Source: Neckera pumila (lineage: Eukaryota > Streptophyta > Bryopsida > Hypnales > Neckeraceae). Taken from it: 64,000 bases of DNA. The stretch's first letter is position 1. The number at the start of each line of letters is the position of its first letter. The stretch is from NCBI GenBank assembly GCA_963969595.1, contig OZ018411.1, forward strand, positions 27,105,445 to 27,169,444, given 5' to 3'. The notes under the pieces were generated by a model. That model worked only from the letters and a program-made list of their open reading frames with translations, searched no databases and had not been told where the DNA came from. Made by a program: the position numbers and the translations under genes. Positions 37,639-49,420 of the stretch are shown piece by piece.

Positions 37639-38824
37639 ACCCCTAAAGTTTCATGACTATGCAATCACCAAAAATGCTCCAAAGCTGCCATTTCTAATAC
37701 AACTACCAAATTTTTGGAAAAAAACAATTTTTGACACATGTAACCATAGGATCTTGTAGTATGATATTTTGAAAACATGTGGTAAAAATTTCAGAAAAAG
37801 CCACTGTGTAGATCATAAGATATAAGCATTCAAAGTCTTGAAAACCATTTTTTCAATCCTGCGAAAAACCGGGCAGCTGCACTTTGCAAGCTCACTTTGC
37901 AATGAAAAAATGCCGATAAAGGTGGTGCTTCTTTGAATTCAGTTTCCTAAACAAGTTGTCTATATGCATGAAAAATTTCACTTCGTTTGGAATTGTACAA
38001 CATATAGGAAAAAAATAGTAAGTAGAAAGAAGTAGAAAATGACTCAAAATACTAAATTGTTAAAAATTTAATCATGGAATTTAAAAATGCCAATCCCAAC
38101 GGTTGTAATGTTGTAATAATCAATCTACATCCTAAGGTTTTGTTTTTTTCCAAAAATATTGAATATTGAGGTAAATAAACGACTTTAAAGGGTTTTTTAG
38201 AGTAGAGATTCCATAACTGCCCGCAAACCAAAAACCCTCATAACTTTTGACTCATTGATTGAAATGGAGTGAATCAAAGCTTTTTAAGTATATATAAATG
38301 TAGAGAACCAATTTCAAAAAAAAACTTCCGGAAAAAATGATTTTTTTTATCTGCCCAAACTGCCCGGTTACAAAAAAAAGTAACATATCAGGTCACAACT
38401 TTTGACTCGTATTTCGAAATGTCATGAAACTTGGTGCACATGAAGATATTCCTCGCCCCCACATTAGGAAAAAAATGAACCCTGGAAGGGGCTGCTTCGT
38501 AGTGTAAGCTTCCCCTCCAGGGAACTCCAGGGAACTCAACAGTGCTTTACAATTAAAAATAATTTAAAAAATATTTAAAAAATAATTTTTTTTTAAATAT
38601 TAATAAAATAATAATAAAAAATAAAAAATAAAAATAAAAAATAACAAAAATAATAAAATAATAAAAATTGTAATGATTGCAGTCTGACATGGCATGTGTA
38701 GTGCCATGTCAGATCTGAAAATTTGTAATTTGTAATTTATTTTAATAAAAAAAAATTTTAATGGTTTTTTAAGCAATTCAGCTGCACTGTTCCCTGCTGT
38801 TCCACGCCTGCAGTTCGCTGTCGC

Positions 38825-38857
<33 letters not shown>

Positions 38858-39023
38858 CGACTTGCGTTCCCTGCGTTCTCAGGTCTCACGGCCTCTTCCA
38901 GGGTTCAACTTTTTCCTAATGCCTTCTATTAAAATTTCAGCCTCAAATATGGATATCTCTAGTCACACGTACTTGCCCAAAATCTCTATACGGCCAAAAA
39001 ACGCATGTTGGTCCTTTAGGGGT
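37639..39023. mobile_element. TA-ACCCC family TIR element (1385 bp, with a nested B2 insertion)
   Basis: The left end is ACCCCTAAAGTTTCATGAC and the complement of the right end is ACCCCTAAAGGACCAACATG, with TA on both sides. Internal blocks CATAACTTTTGACTCATTG and ACAACTTTTGACTCG, and CTGCCCGGTT, are shared with the copy at 50968. Subtracting the nested 460-bp element leaves 925 bp, close to the 929 bp of that copy. It is non-coding. TA flanks suggest the Tc1/mariner group. Confidence 0.7.
38462..38921. mobile_element. CATTAG-type TIR element, copy B2 (460 bp)
   Basis: The left end reads CATTAGGAAAAAAATGAACC and the complement of the right end CATTAGGAAAAAGTTGAACC. The interior has an AT-rich core, an imperfect palindrome at 38683-38713 (TCTGACATGGCA and its partner TGCCATGTCAGA) and a poly-T run near 38828-38857. 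It sits inside the TA-ACCCC element. Flanks CCCCCA and CCTTCT show no target-site duplication. Confidence 0.8.
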
Positions 39024-39199
39024 TAAGTGATCAGAAATAGGTTGCCTCCCAAATGCATCAGGCAATTGCTTGTCCTAATATCTTTCCTACTATCCAAAAT
39101 AATTTTGGAACCTTGACTTGTGCTATGTAGATTAGCTCCTAAAGGATCATTGTCCCTTTGGAGGACAAAATGGATATGGAGTAGGTTCCTATGACCTTG

Positions 39200-40409
39200 A
39201 ATAAAAAATTTTAAAACTTTCTTTTAAGATAGAAAAACTTATTAGCTTTGTTGGAATATAATTTTTATTTCAATCAGTTCTCAAGAACGAAAGTTATGCC
39301 ATATTGAATATAATCTTCACATTTTTGGGCAAAAAAAGAAATCCACAAAAACTTGAAATAAAATTCTCGGAAAACCATTTCTTATAGATCTTATTTTTGT
39401 CTACATGTGAAGCTTTGATTCATTCCATTTGGAATAGTGATGTGAAAGTTATGAACAATCTTGTTTTTTAGGCAATCTAAGCATCCTCTTGAAAACATAC
39501 TTACAAGATTCAATTCTAAATGCAATTTTTACAATTTTTCAAAAAAAATGTTTGATAAGGTTTAATTTATTTGCTAAAACAATCTTACCATTGGGCTTAT
39601 TATATTTCAATCCCATCTTAGAGCTATCAACAATTTAGTTTTTCTTTCAATCTTGGACCTATTTATGCTCTATAACTTTTTAAAGAATGAAAATCAAGTA
39701 TTTTTTTTTCAAAAACATTTCCGTAGACTTTCTACTCAATTCTTCAACACAATTTTTTTTAAATTTAAAGTCCTCAGTGCAAAAGAATTCTTCAAATAGA
39801 AATCAAAGTCACTGGAAATTGCAATCCAGTGTTAAAAAAAAATTGTCCAACTTTGAATGCTAATATCTTCTATTTTGTATGGTCAAACTTCATAAAATTC
39901 TACTACATGATTACAAACAAGTAAGTTACAATATCCTATGATTAGATTCTAAAAAAAATATTTTATTTGTTTTCTTGGATGAATGCAACAGCATTGGCAA
40001 TTTTAAGTGGTTTTTAAGAAAAAGATTGCCTTGGTCATTTTGGGGTTAGTGATGAGAAATTCATGAAGAGTCTTGTTTTGTGGACAATCAAATCATCTTC
40101 TTGAAAAATAACAAGTAGAACTTGATTTTGAATTCAATTTTTACAATCCTAAAATAAATAATAATCCTGCATACGCTTTAGACTATTTGCTAGAATAATC
40201 TTACCATTAGGATTTGCACGTTTCAATTCCATTTTAAAGCTATTAATTACAGCTATTAATGATTTGATTTTTTCCTTCCACTTATGTCTACATCTATTTA
40301 AAATATTTAATTAGAAACCATGATGTCCTAATTGAATTTTTTTTCCTAGATTTTGAACTCCAAGCTCTTCTGTACAAAGAATTCAAAATTCAAAATCTAT
40401 AGTGCAAAT
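39200..40409 (+). repeat. Two diverged direct copies (about 617 bp apart) of a TA-ACCCC-family interior
   Basis: Blocks around 39430-39740 recur at 40050-40370 in the same order: GTTATGAACAATCTTGTTTT, CCTCTTGAAAA, TATTTGCTAAAACAATCTTA, then a TTTCAATCCCATCTTA block. The complement of 51280-51590 shows the same order, so these are old family copies without clear ends. Confidence 0.5.
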
Positions 40410-40913
40410 CATTAGGAAAAAGTTGAACCCTGGAAGAGGCCGTGAGACCTGAGAACGCAGGGAACGCAAGCCGGAAAAGAAAAAAAAAAAAAATAATCAT
40501 AATTTTTTTTTTTTTTTTTTTTTTTACGACAGCGAACTGCAAGCGCGGAACAGCGCGGAACAGCAGGGAATAGTGCAGCTGAACTGCTTAAAAAAACATT
40601 AAATTTTTTTTTTATTAAAATAAATTCAAAATTACAAAATTTTCAGATCTGACATAGCACTACACATGCCATGTCAGACTGCAATCATTACAATTTTTAT
40701 TATTTTATTATTTTTATTATTTATTATTATTATTTTATTATTATTTTAAATATTTTTATTTTTTAAATATTTTTTAAATATTTTTTAAATATTTTTTAAA
40801 TATTTTTTAAATATTTTTTAATTGTAAATCACTGTTGAGTTCCCTTGAGTTCCCTGGAGGGGAAGCTTACACTATGATGCAGCCCCTTCCAGGGTTCATT
40901 TTTTTCCTAAAGT
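40410..40913. mobile_element. CATTAG-type TIR element, copy B3 (about 504 bp, inverted to B2)
   Basis: The left end is CATTAGGAAAAAGTTGAACC. The right end is degraded (CCTAAAG instead of CCTAATG). Read on the other strand, the interior follows B2 closely: the GGAAGCTTACACT block, repeats of TTTTTAAATA, the palindromic CTGACATAGCACT centre and the GAACAGCGCGGAACAGC block. B2 and B3 lie about 1.5 kb apart in opposite orientation. Confidence 0.75.
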
Positions 40914-41783
40914 TTGAAGTTAATCCTAGAAGGACAGGCTTATGACCACTTCTTTCAAGCCTCATAGTCCATCACTTTATTTATTGTCATTTTGAAATTA
41001 GATATGAATGAAAAATTATATATCTACTTTTTAGAAATGAAATTATATGTCTACTATAAGTTATAAAATTTTCAAATTTTTTTGTAAAAATTTGAAATTA
41101 CTGTGAATTTTTAAAAAAAGAAGGAAGGAAACTCATATCAAATACAAAACATACTTGAAAAATCCAAAATTTTCATCATAGATGCATTAGGGATAGAGTG
41201 ACACCTCTATAAACTACCTATCGTTCGGAGAAAATGACTGCCTAGAGTCAAGTGGACAATCGCCATTAACTTGCCCATTATTGATCTTGCGGCATGTTTT
41301 AAACATTGTCAAATCCCACCATCATTGCCTCACCTACTCAGAGGATAGGTGCAACTTCCCACTTTGAACCAATTTTTTTTTTTTCATTTCAATGAAGTGT
41401 CAAAGTGGCGATATTGAATGTTATCGTGGTGCTCCAAATTTCAACATTCATCCACATATTGGATAGAAAAGATCACATTAGCACATATCAAATATCCGTA
41501 ATTTAGTTTTCATCCACCTCTGGCGATTTCATCCAAGATTTTCTTTATTTTAGTTTTTCTAACGATTTTCCACCCTTTAAGTATTATTTTGTTCTATGTG
41601 CTTAGTGCCGGGCCCCTTATTTTGGTGCAATTTGACGACAAATCACAAAAAAAAAACATTGCTCTGAACTTCTTGCCCTGCATGGTTTGTTTGCACCATT
41701 CATGTTGTCATTGACGTCACATACTTTAGTGTATTTTAACATTTTTTTAGCATTTTTTTAGCATTTTTTTAGCATGGTGAAAA
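40914..41783. other. AT-rich intergenic DNA, no gene
   Basis: No supported gene. Just before 41784 the block TTTTTTTAGCA is repeated three times (about 41741-41775). Confidence 0.5.
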
Positions 41784-42188
41784 ATGCTTATAAAAACTTT
41801 TGCGACAATTGCACAAAAATATGCACTACTAATTTCACAAGGTTGTGAGCTGGAGGCACAAGTTTTGAAGTCTGAATTTCCAATAAGCCGGGAAGCAAGT
41901 GGGATGAATATAGACCATTGGATCAATAACTTCATTGTCTCTATTTATCTACACAATCCAATAGATAGAAAGCATCATCTGTTTTTATTTGTGAGTGAGC
42001 TTTTAGAATTTGTAGGTGATGGCAAGAATGATTTGCTTTTGTATATTCAAAATTTGTGGTCCACAAACCCATTAGTCCAATTCAGACTACGTAAGGATTT
42101 AAAAAGAAAGATTGCTGGTGTTCACAAATTTAGAGGCTACAAAAAGACAAAAAATTGTAGGATGAACACAAGGCTATGCTTTAATTGA
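41784..42188 (+). CDS. Uncharacterised 134-aa reading frame
   Basis: This is the longest open frame in a 7-kb AT-rich stretch. The composition looks protein-like, with few low-complexity runs. It has a helical N-terminal half (MLIKTFATIAQKYALLIS), a central FLFVSELLEFVGDGKND block and a basic C-terminus (KDLKRKIAGVHKFRGYKK). No signal peptide, membrane segment or known motif is visible. There is no clear promoter, and the segment is surrounded by repeats, so it may be a remnant of an element-borne gene or a chance frame. I do not recognise it. Confidence 0.3.
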   Translation: MLIKTFATIAQKYALLISQGCELEAQVLKSEFPISREASGMNIDHWINNFIVSIYLHNPIDRKHHLFLFVSELLEFVGDGKNDLLLYIQNLWSTNPLVQFRLRKDLKRKIAGVHKFRGYKKTKNCRMNTRLCFN

Positions 42189-43553
42189 GTGATACTCTCA
42201 AAATCAAAATTGATGGAATAAAGACATTATATAAAATTCGCTAGTTTGATTAGAAGTTCTGCAAGAGAATCTGATGAGCATTTATAATTCAAAATCAATT
42301 TAAGCTCAATTCCAATATAGAGATAGATACATTGAAAGAAGAGCTTGAGAGAAAATTGCAAAGAATGTCTTTTGATTTTAAATGAGTGAAGGCAACTTTG
42401 AGATGCCAAGACTGGCGATTATCTAAACTTGAGAAAATACTGTACAGTTTTAGAAGCATTGTCCCATATTTCTTGGCAAACTTAGCTTGTTAACCAACTT
42501 TCCCGGGCATCAAGATATCTACAAATTTGCTTCAACTTTCATGGGTATTCAATTTGTGTCCACATCTATTCTATTGTAAAGAATCTTACTCTAGAACTCA
42601 TTGTGTGGCCTCATTCATGCCGAAAAAATAAGCATTGGACCTAAAAATGAAAAATAGAGAAGAAAAAATGTGAAATTGAAATAGATAACAAAAAATAATG
42701 GAGAAGCAAGAAGAGAAGTGTGGTTACAAAAAAGTTCACAAAGAAGTGGAGAGTGTATATGATTTTGACATGGCCAACATGGACTATTACATCATTGGTT
42801 CATTAGCCTTGCTATTATTACTTGTACAACATCTGTCCACATTGGTTGTACAACATAACATAGGCAACGGGCAATAGACAATCATGACGGGATATTCCAA
42901 TTACACTAGTTAGGGCCTTTAGAGGCCTTAGTCTACCGCTTATATATATTATAGTATATAACATCGTGATATAAATCAAAGTTACCATGTTACTCTAAAA
43001 TCAAAAAATTAAAAATCTATGGTTATAGGCCAAAAGTTTATATTTCTATAAAATATTGAAATTTCAAAAAAACTTCAAAAATTCTAATTAGAGTAGAAAT
43101 TACACTTGATAAACTTCATTTCATTAGTTGAAAACAAATTTAAAAAAGTTATTTTTATTGCTAAAATTCACATCAAGTCTAAATTGCACAAGATTGCCAA
43201 CAAGGGAGACCATGGATAAAGCATCTTCTTCTAAAGAAAAGTCAATAATATCCTAATGAGAGAATTTGCAATACTATTCATTACTAATGTACTCAAGCAA
43301 CTTCCCAAAAAAATATTGGATGACAAAACATATTTTTCTATCCTACAATCTTAAATGAAGTCATCCATCGAACACGTTTTGTCCACAATATCCTTCTAGG
43401 GTTAAGAGGATACAAAGTCTCATAACCTAATTATGCAAGATGTAAGAAAATACCTCTTAACTTTAACACGCAATCCATATAGTCAAAAGAGCAAGATTAT
43501 AATATTGGATATTTAAGTGTAATACAAAACCATTTTTTTCACTACACTAATAA
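42189..43553. other. AT-rich intergenic DNA, no gene
   Basis: Only short chance frames are present. No repeat with defined ends was seen. Confidence 0.5.
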
Positions 43554-43758
43554 TGATAAATGGTGTTACCTACACTAATTGATTTAAAAATGTTATAACG
43601 TATTATCCTTCATGAATATTTTTACCAAGAACATCGGTATCAATATGTTCCAAAGTTGTAGACCTCAACGAATGTAGTTGGTAAAAATATTCATCAAGAG
43701 TAATAATCTATGACATTTTGAAAGTAAGTAGTGTGGATAATACTAAATACCATCATTT
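43554..43758. mobile_element. Long-arm inverted repeat (about 205 bp), MITE-like
   Basis: The two arms pair over about 90 bases. Inner parts read CTTCATGAATATTTTTACCA on the left and, complemented, CTTGATGAATATTTTTACCA on the right. Outer parts share ACACTAnTTnnTTT and AAATGnTGnTAT. Arms touch almost directly with a loop of about 30 bases. No coding capacity. Confidence 0.6.
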
Positions 43759-43891
43759 GTGTTGCTCTTTGCATTTTGAAATGGGCAATTTTAGAGTGGT
43801 TTTAATAACAAAGAATTAAAAAGATACTATTAATTGAATTCTTCTTCAAAGTTCAACTTCATAACACATCAAGCCTACCCTTAATCCTTTA

Positions 43892-44114
43892 ACCCTAAAG
43901 CACTCCGACGTCCATATTTTGGATGATGAATAGAGGGCTTCAAGGTCCAATTTCATCTAACTAATTTCTCATTCATCCATTGTAGTATTTGAAGCTAGAA
44001 AAGACAACCATCTTTAATGATCAAATTCATGAAATTCCGGTAAATGATATTTCCGTACAAAGATATAAGCAAAAATGTGCAAAAATTCAAAAAAGGATTG
44101 AGACATTTAGGGAT
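43892..44114. mobile_element. TA-ACCCC family TIR element, small (223 bp)
   Basis: Left end ACCCTAAAGCACTCCG and right end (complement) ATCCCTAAATGTCTC, with TA on both sides. The interior is non-coding. The terminal match is weaker than in the large copies. Confidence 0.4.
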
Positions 44115-44588
44115 TAAGGATTCAACTTAAACGTATACAGAAGCAGCAATATTATCCTAATTAGAAATAATTGCCAATCAATCGAGATATCCATTAGTAT
44201 GCCTACCTCTACACCAAACTCCCAAAAAAGTCAACATGTGTCAAGTCAATCCTAGATGTATGGCTACTTCTCTAATTTAGGCCAACCTTTTATGGACCAT
44301 GTCATCTCATGATGTTGTTTATAGAATTGGTCAACCCATTTCATGTCAACCCATGGAAAATGGATCTCTACACCAAACTCCCTACGAAAATCTCAAATAT
44401 ATCAATTACTCACACAACGACTTGAAGTTGATGTACAAAAAAATAATGCCAATGGAATCTTCGATAAATGGCTCGACTTATTCTACCCGACTGCTCACTG
44501 TGTAAGATGACATGCAGAGATGTGAAGCAAATTTGGTTACAAAAATTTCAGCCCTTTTCTATCAGCTTGAGAATATCTTTAAAATAAA

Positions 44589-47500
44589 TCACAAAAACCT
44601 AGAAAGAGTTCTAATTTCTTTCCCATTTCCACCTGTGAGATAGTACAGCCTGATCACTTCTGCGTCTCCTGGCTCCTCTACTGTCAATTTCCGACTGCAT
44701 CCCAAAAGACCAACGGTCAATAAATGCCGAAAGGTGAATGTGACACTTTAGCGCTGAGAATAGGTGCTCTTATTGGCATAGTGAGATTTTCAAAATTTTC
44801 TTGTTACTAGCAATCAAAGAAGATTTTAACTCAAGAAAGAATGCAATATTTGGACAGCATTTGGACAGCATATACAGAAGTTAAAAGGGTTCAAAGTTTA
44901 CTTGGTAGATAATCTAAAACTGAAAAAGAGTTCTGATGTCAAGGTGGTGTAATTCATCAAAATCAATAACTCATTGGGCAAGATTTTGGAGTGTCACACG
45001 TAGGCAAGTGTCGCAATTAGGTGCAGTTACCTTCGATAACAAATTGAACCAATGACCAAAGATCAAAGCGCGAGTTCAAGCCACATGTTTGTATACGATA
45101 TCCGTATAGATAGCATCCGGGATACATACCTGTGATAGTACTGAAGAGCGGTGTTGGCCTCCACAGGGAGGTACCGAGGAAATTCATATCGTGCACCTTT
45201 TGGGACATCCGGTAAGTGTAGAGGGAGTTTTCCTACGGCATTTGAATGAGAAAATGCGGCGACCATCATTTCCTTCGATCCTGCTATTGGTCGAAAGGCA
45301 CGAACCTGTCACAACAGTAAAAGAGTCTGATATAAGCGACATAGCCTCAACAGACGTAAATTGAATAGGTTGTATCAAAAACTGCCAGTCACTCATCACT
45401 GACAAACCCCAAACAGAAAAGAGATAGGTGCGAAGTAAAGTGAGAAAATACCATTTCAAGTTGATGAGCATGTATGGGTTTCCTGGCTCTCACTCCATAC
45501 TCGCTGAAGACAAACCAACTGTTGTACTGAAAACCCAGACAACAAAAATTAGAAGAAATGTTTGCAGATTTGATTCCTGATCCAGGTCCCAAGTAATTGA
45601 CCATCGATATGTCAAAAAGTCATACACTTATCAAGATTCAAAGTTTCTGCCAGCAAGGTATTTTTTGTCACATAGGACTTCTGTCCTCATGCAGAACCGA
45701 AGTTCTCAGAAAGCTGTACGACAGTGAATACAAGGACTTAAGTCTTGAGGACCAAAGAACTACACGGATTTATCCCCTTAGTCGGTGTCACTAAACTACC
45801 AAGCCATACTACGTTAAATTAGTGCAGGCTTTTATTTTGTAGGGGACAAAAATTTGGCACCCTCTCTAATAGGAAAAAGCAGTGTAGTGAATTTCTTCTA
45901 ATGAAAACATAGTACCCGGCAGAGGGCATAAGGCTTGACATAGCTAGTGCAAGAGCCGACCCCTCAGCACCTGAACTAAGATTCGAAAGTCCACTTCAGA
46001 AAACTGATTACCATGACAGGAACTGTCAAAACATATTATCAATGTTTCCAATTTTATTGTTATGTTTTACGACCTTCCATGAACTCCTGTAGACATGAAA
46101 GCGGCCGCTTGGGGCCATTTTGGCACTTAGGGTCAAACTTCTTTGCCACACACAGGCTCATATGCTAGTTTAGACTGCTATACCAAGAGGAGACATGCAA
46201 CAAAGAAATGGGATACAAGGGGTTGGAACCGAGTCGCTATTCGAGTATCATAATCCCAAACCGGGGAGGGTGAACTTACATCATCGATAGCAATTAGAAC
46301 AGGGACATCCTTGATAAGAGAAAGTTCTTTTCTCAGCCTGACCACAGTACCGACTCCTGCATGAGACATTGATAGACCTTTCTCCACCAATTGTTTCAGT
46401 GTAGCTCCCTCAGGTAAAGTGAATTCCTGCGGACCACGGACGCGAGGCACACCTGCTCCTTCGCCAAGCGGTACCGGGTCAGGAATGTTGCATGGCAGAG
46501 TGTCTAGGAGCTCCGAGTGGCTCTTGAGGAATCCCTACATCAACGAATTTCACAACATTGAAATAATTAAGAGCTCCCACATGCATGCGAAAAAAGAAAA
46601 AAGAAATGAGATACAGAAAAAAGAGAACAACTTCTCAAAAGTACGATCGAACGAAAATGAAAAGACTTCCGGAAAAAATTGAACAAGGGAATACCGAATA
46701 ACAGAAACGAAGCTTAACCTCTAGAGGACCTAGAAGCTCGTTTGAGCCTCATGTTTAGAAGGAGTTTCGAATAAATAGTATGGGGACTTTCGTTAGTCCA
46801 ATTTAATTTATGTTTTGGCCAACAAATGCAATGTTCTCCACTGATGCTGGTGATGAGAAAAAGGGGTCCATCTAAATTATGTTTGACATTTAAAATCATG
46901 AATTCATGGTGCTTTAGGAGTTGGTTAAGCTTGTACCACTCAATGTGGTGGTCGCTGTGCCAGTAAAATTGTACTTCTAATTACCAGGAAGTAGCACAGT
47001 TTAAAAGTTACACATAGGGTAGAGTTTCACAGAGGACTCCCTGCAAATCGTCCAACATACCTCCAACGCCATCTGAGCAGTCACGGGCGTCTCGACAAGG
47101 TCTGTTTCTTCATTCCTGTAGTACAAACTTCCGTGGGTCCAACCCTTCCCACTCGGGATGTAGAATACAAGCCACCCTCGGGCCCGGGCCCATTGCACAA
47201 GCATAGCCAACGCAACACTCTTTCCGCTACCTACTGGCCCGTCTAACAAAATGTGCTTCTTCGGCTTCGTAGCTGCACAAATGAGGAAATCGATCGTAAG
47301 ATTCAAATCTACTGCTCGGGTCTACGCCGTTGAGGACTACACAAAATAAGTACGTAGCCAGAACTGTCCGCAGTCCGACACAATAAACAAACATATAAAA
47401 AAAAACGAACCACACAAGTTTCTTTTTTGCAAAAGGACGAAAAACAACCCTCAACTTACGGAAACTTTGAGCACTTACAATTTGCATCTTCGGCAGGCAG

Positions 47501-48594
47501 CTTGAAAGCGTCCTTTCCCGTAACGTGCCTCTCCAGAAAGTTGCACAACTGTAATACTCGTGACCGTATCATCAAAGAGTTGGATTTCGTGGCCTCGAAC
47601 TCCTTCACTACCCCTCCTGGTAAACCCTCTCCGAAAAACTTCAATACGTCCTCTTCACTACAAACAATTAGTAAAAACAACGAGGTTAATTGTTGCATGT
47701 ATAAGGTACAGGATACTAAACGATTACGGACCTAATCCTGTCTCCTACACGGATCCTGTAACCAACACACACCTGATTGGCCTTCAATTAGCAAATTGGG
47801 TGCAAGCATGACTTGGCAAGATGTCGATGGCAGCTGATCTTTCGAATGGAAAGGGGGTCGTCTACAGCCCCTTCAAAACTGGTCTATAATATTCATCTTG
47901 CATAAGAAATCATCATATATTGAGAGAAAAATAATTTTTGATCTCAAAGAATTTGGCTTTTGTACCCACAGTAATCTCTCCAGTGGGCTCTACAATTATC
48001 TCCCAATCCAGGCAAACACCTACATATTGGTTAAAATGCGTGAAAGTTGAACGCATCCACTACCTTAATTTCCTTGTACCGCATCATGAATGATATAACT
48101 GCTGCCCATTACATGGAATGTCTTTGGGGTCTCAGAAGCTCTCAGGGTTTGAGAACAGAGTAGAGTGCCCAAGTGCATTTTTACCTGAACGTGATGTACT
48201 TCAATACATCTTCCCCACTGACATTCACGAGACTGTCCACCGAAGCAAACATCGCCAAGCCCTCGTCCACCTGCCTCTCCTCCCCTTCCCCCATTGCACG
48301 CTCCTCCACAAGATCCTCTTCGACCTCTCCAACCGAAGCCACAGCTGCAAATCTCCTCACCGACGAAAAAACGCGAACCGAAGGAACCTCCAATCCAGCA
48401 GCAGCATTCCGATTACTCGCTCCTCCATCAAGCTCGACGAACGCCCTCCAACATCCACTACGATTTCTCGGAATTCCGCCCAAATCCTCCGATCCAGGTG
48501 AACCTCGCCCTAGAACAGCCTCAGTCGAAGAAGTCTTGCTTGCATTCTTGAGCAAGCGAGCAGCACCCCGCAATCGCACAATTGCTGCCGCCAT
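44589..48594 (-). CDS. DAP3: Mitochondrial small-subunit ribosomal protein mS29 (DAP3), about 470 aa
   Basis: mS29/DAP3 is a P-loop GTPase-fold protein of the mitochondrial ribosomal small subunit. Seven exons on the minus strand: 48594-48185, 47657-47479, 47272-47061, 46534-46280, 45526-45452, 45305-45130, 44694-44589; all joins keep frame with GT-AG ends. The N-terminus is basic and Ala/Ser-rich (MAAAIVRLRGAARLLKNAS), as expected for a mitochondrial targeting peptide. Walker A GPVGSGKS lies at 208-215 and a Walker B-like VPVLIAIDD at about 344-352. Other family blocks are GWLVFYIPSGKGWTHGS, GTVVRLRKELSL, AFSHSNAVGKL, FPRYLPVEA and the C-terminal YYLTGGNGKEIR before the stop. Nothing is missing. 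Intron 3 carries a small TIR element (46717-46925). No neighbour suggests shared regulation. Confidence 0.93.
46717..46925. mobile_element. TA-ACCCC family-like TIR element inside DAP3 intron 3 (209 bp)
   Basis: The left end is ACCTCTAGAGGACC after TA. The complement of the right end is ACCAACTCCTAAAGCACC, which matches with a small insertion, and TA follows. It lies wholly in the intron and should be removed by splicing. Confidence 0.45.
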
Positions 48595-49060
48595 CGCTTG
48601 CTAAGGCACCGCTAAACCCTACAACCTCTACAGAAAAGTGCGGGCGTGGAGCCCTAAAACCCTAAAACATTTGGGCCGCGCATGAGCTCGCCAATTCAGT
48701 CCAAAACTGCTGAATCCTGCCTTCGGACGATGCTGTCTGATCTCCTGTGTAGTCTTTGCTAGCCGTATTGCACTTGCACTTTAGGGTTTAAGGTCTAGAA
48801 TGTACTCCTTTGGTACATGATGACAAAATAGGTACATGGATGGGAATGGGTGCGTCAATTTTACAAGTGACAAGCGAGGGTTAGATTTGACATAAATTAA
48901 GCCTTTTTTGTAAAAAAGTGTCACATATCATCTTGCAGTTACAATTGCTGTAAGGTGACGTGTAAGGTGACGCGGAAATTCAAGTTTGGCACATTTTTGC
49001 CAAAATAGACATTCATGTTGGGACACTATTTCATTCTTTGGAAAAGATAGTCAAAGGCCA
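48595..49060. other. DAP3 upstream region
   Basis: The gene-like composition ends near 48800. Two close copies of the telomere-like AACCCTAAA or plant telo-box type (AAACCCTA/ACCCTAAAAC) lie at about 48611-48667, just upstream of the start codon on the minus strand. Telo-boxes are common near the starts of plant ribosomal-protein genes. Confidence 0.5.
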
Positions 49061-49069
49061 TCAATACCT

Positions 49070-49290
49070 TAAATGAGGCTGTTTGTTTGTTTGTTTGTTT
49101 GTTTTGTTTTGTTTTGTTTTGTTTTGTTTTGTTTTGTTTGTAGCATGGACAACTTCCTGATCGTGCGTCCTTTGGCCGCGTGCTTGGTACCGTCGGAAAG
49201 CTCTCGCCGAGGAGGGATGCATCGGCTTGGTTTCGTGGCGTTTGGAGCGGTGGTGCAAAAGTTATTGAATTTCAAAGTATTTATTGATTA
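49070..49290 (+). repeat. Dispersed repeat family C, copy 1, with a (GTTT)n/(GTTTT)n run
   Basis: A GTTTG/GTTTTG run at 49081-49140 is followed by GATCGTGCGTCCTTTGGC, ACCGTCGGAAAG, a TTTCGTGGCG block and CAAAAGTTATTGAATTTCAA. The same order occurs at 55108-55340, 55503-55650 and (minus) 62515-62690, so this is a dispersed element. Its class is unknown. Confidence 0.6.
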
Positions 49291-49295
49291 AAAAA

Positions 49296-49420
49296 TTAGA
49301 AAATTACTTTTACTTTGATTTTGGTGGCGTTCTTGCTACTAGGAGTGGAACCGAGAGTTAGAAAATTGCTTTTGCTTTGATTTTGGTGGCGTTCTTGCTT
49401 CTAGGAGTGGAACCAGAAGT
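49296..49420 (+). repeat. Two tandem 62-bp units
   Basis: The unit starting TTAGAAAATT and containing TTTGATTTTGGTGGCGTTCT begins at 49296 and 49358, nearly identical. A further partial GGAACCGAGAGT follows. It forms the downstream part of family C copy 1. Confidence 0.75.

Noticed and set aside
47227..47487. An 86-codon minus-strand frame overlapping DAP3
   Set aside because: It spans the DAP3 intron 2 region in a different frame. The conserved Walker A frame defines the real exon.
49061..49291. Frames across the GTTTT run
   Set aside because: They are simple translations of a low-complexity repeat inside family C copy 1.
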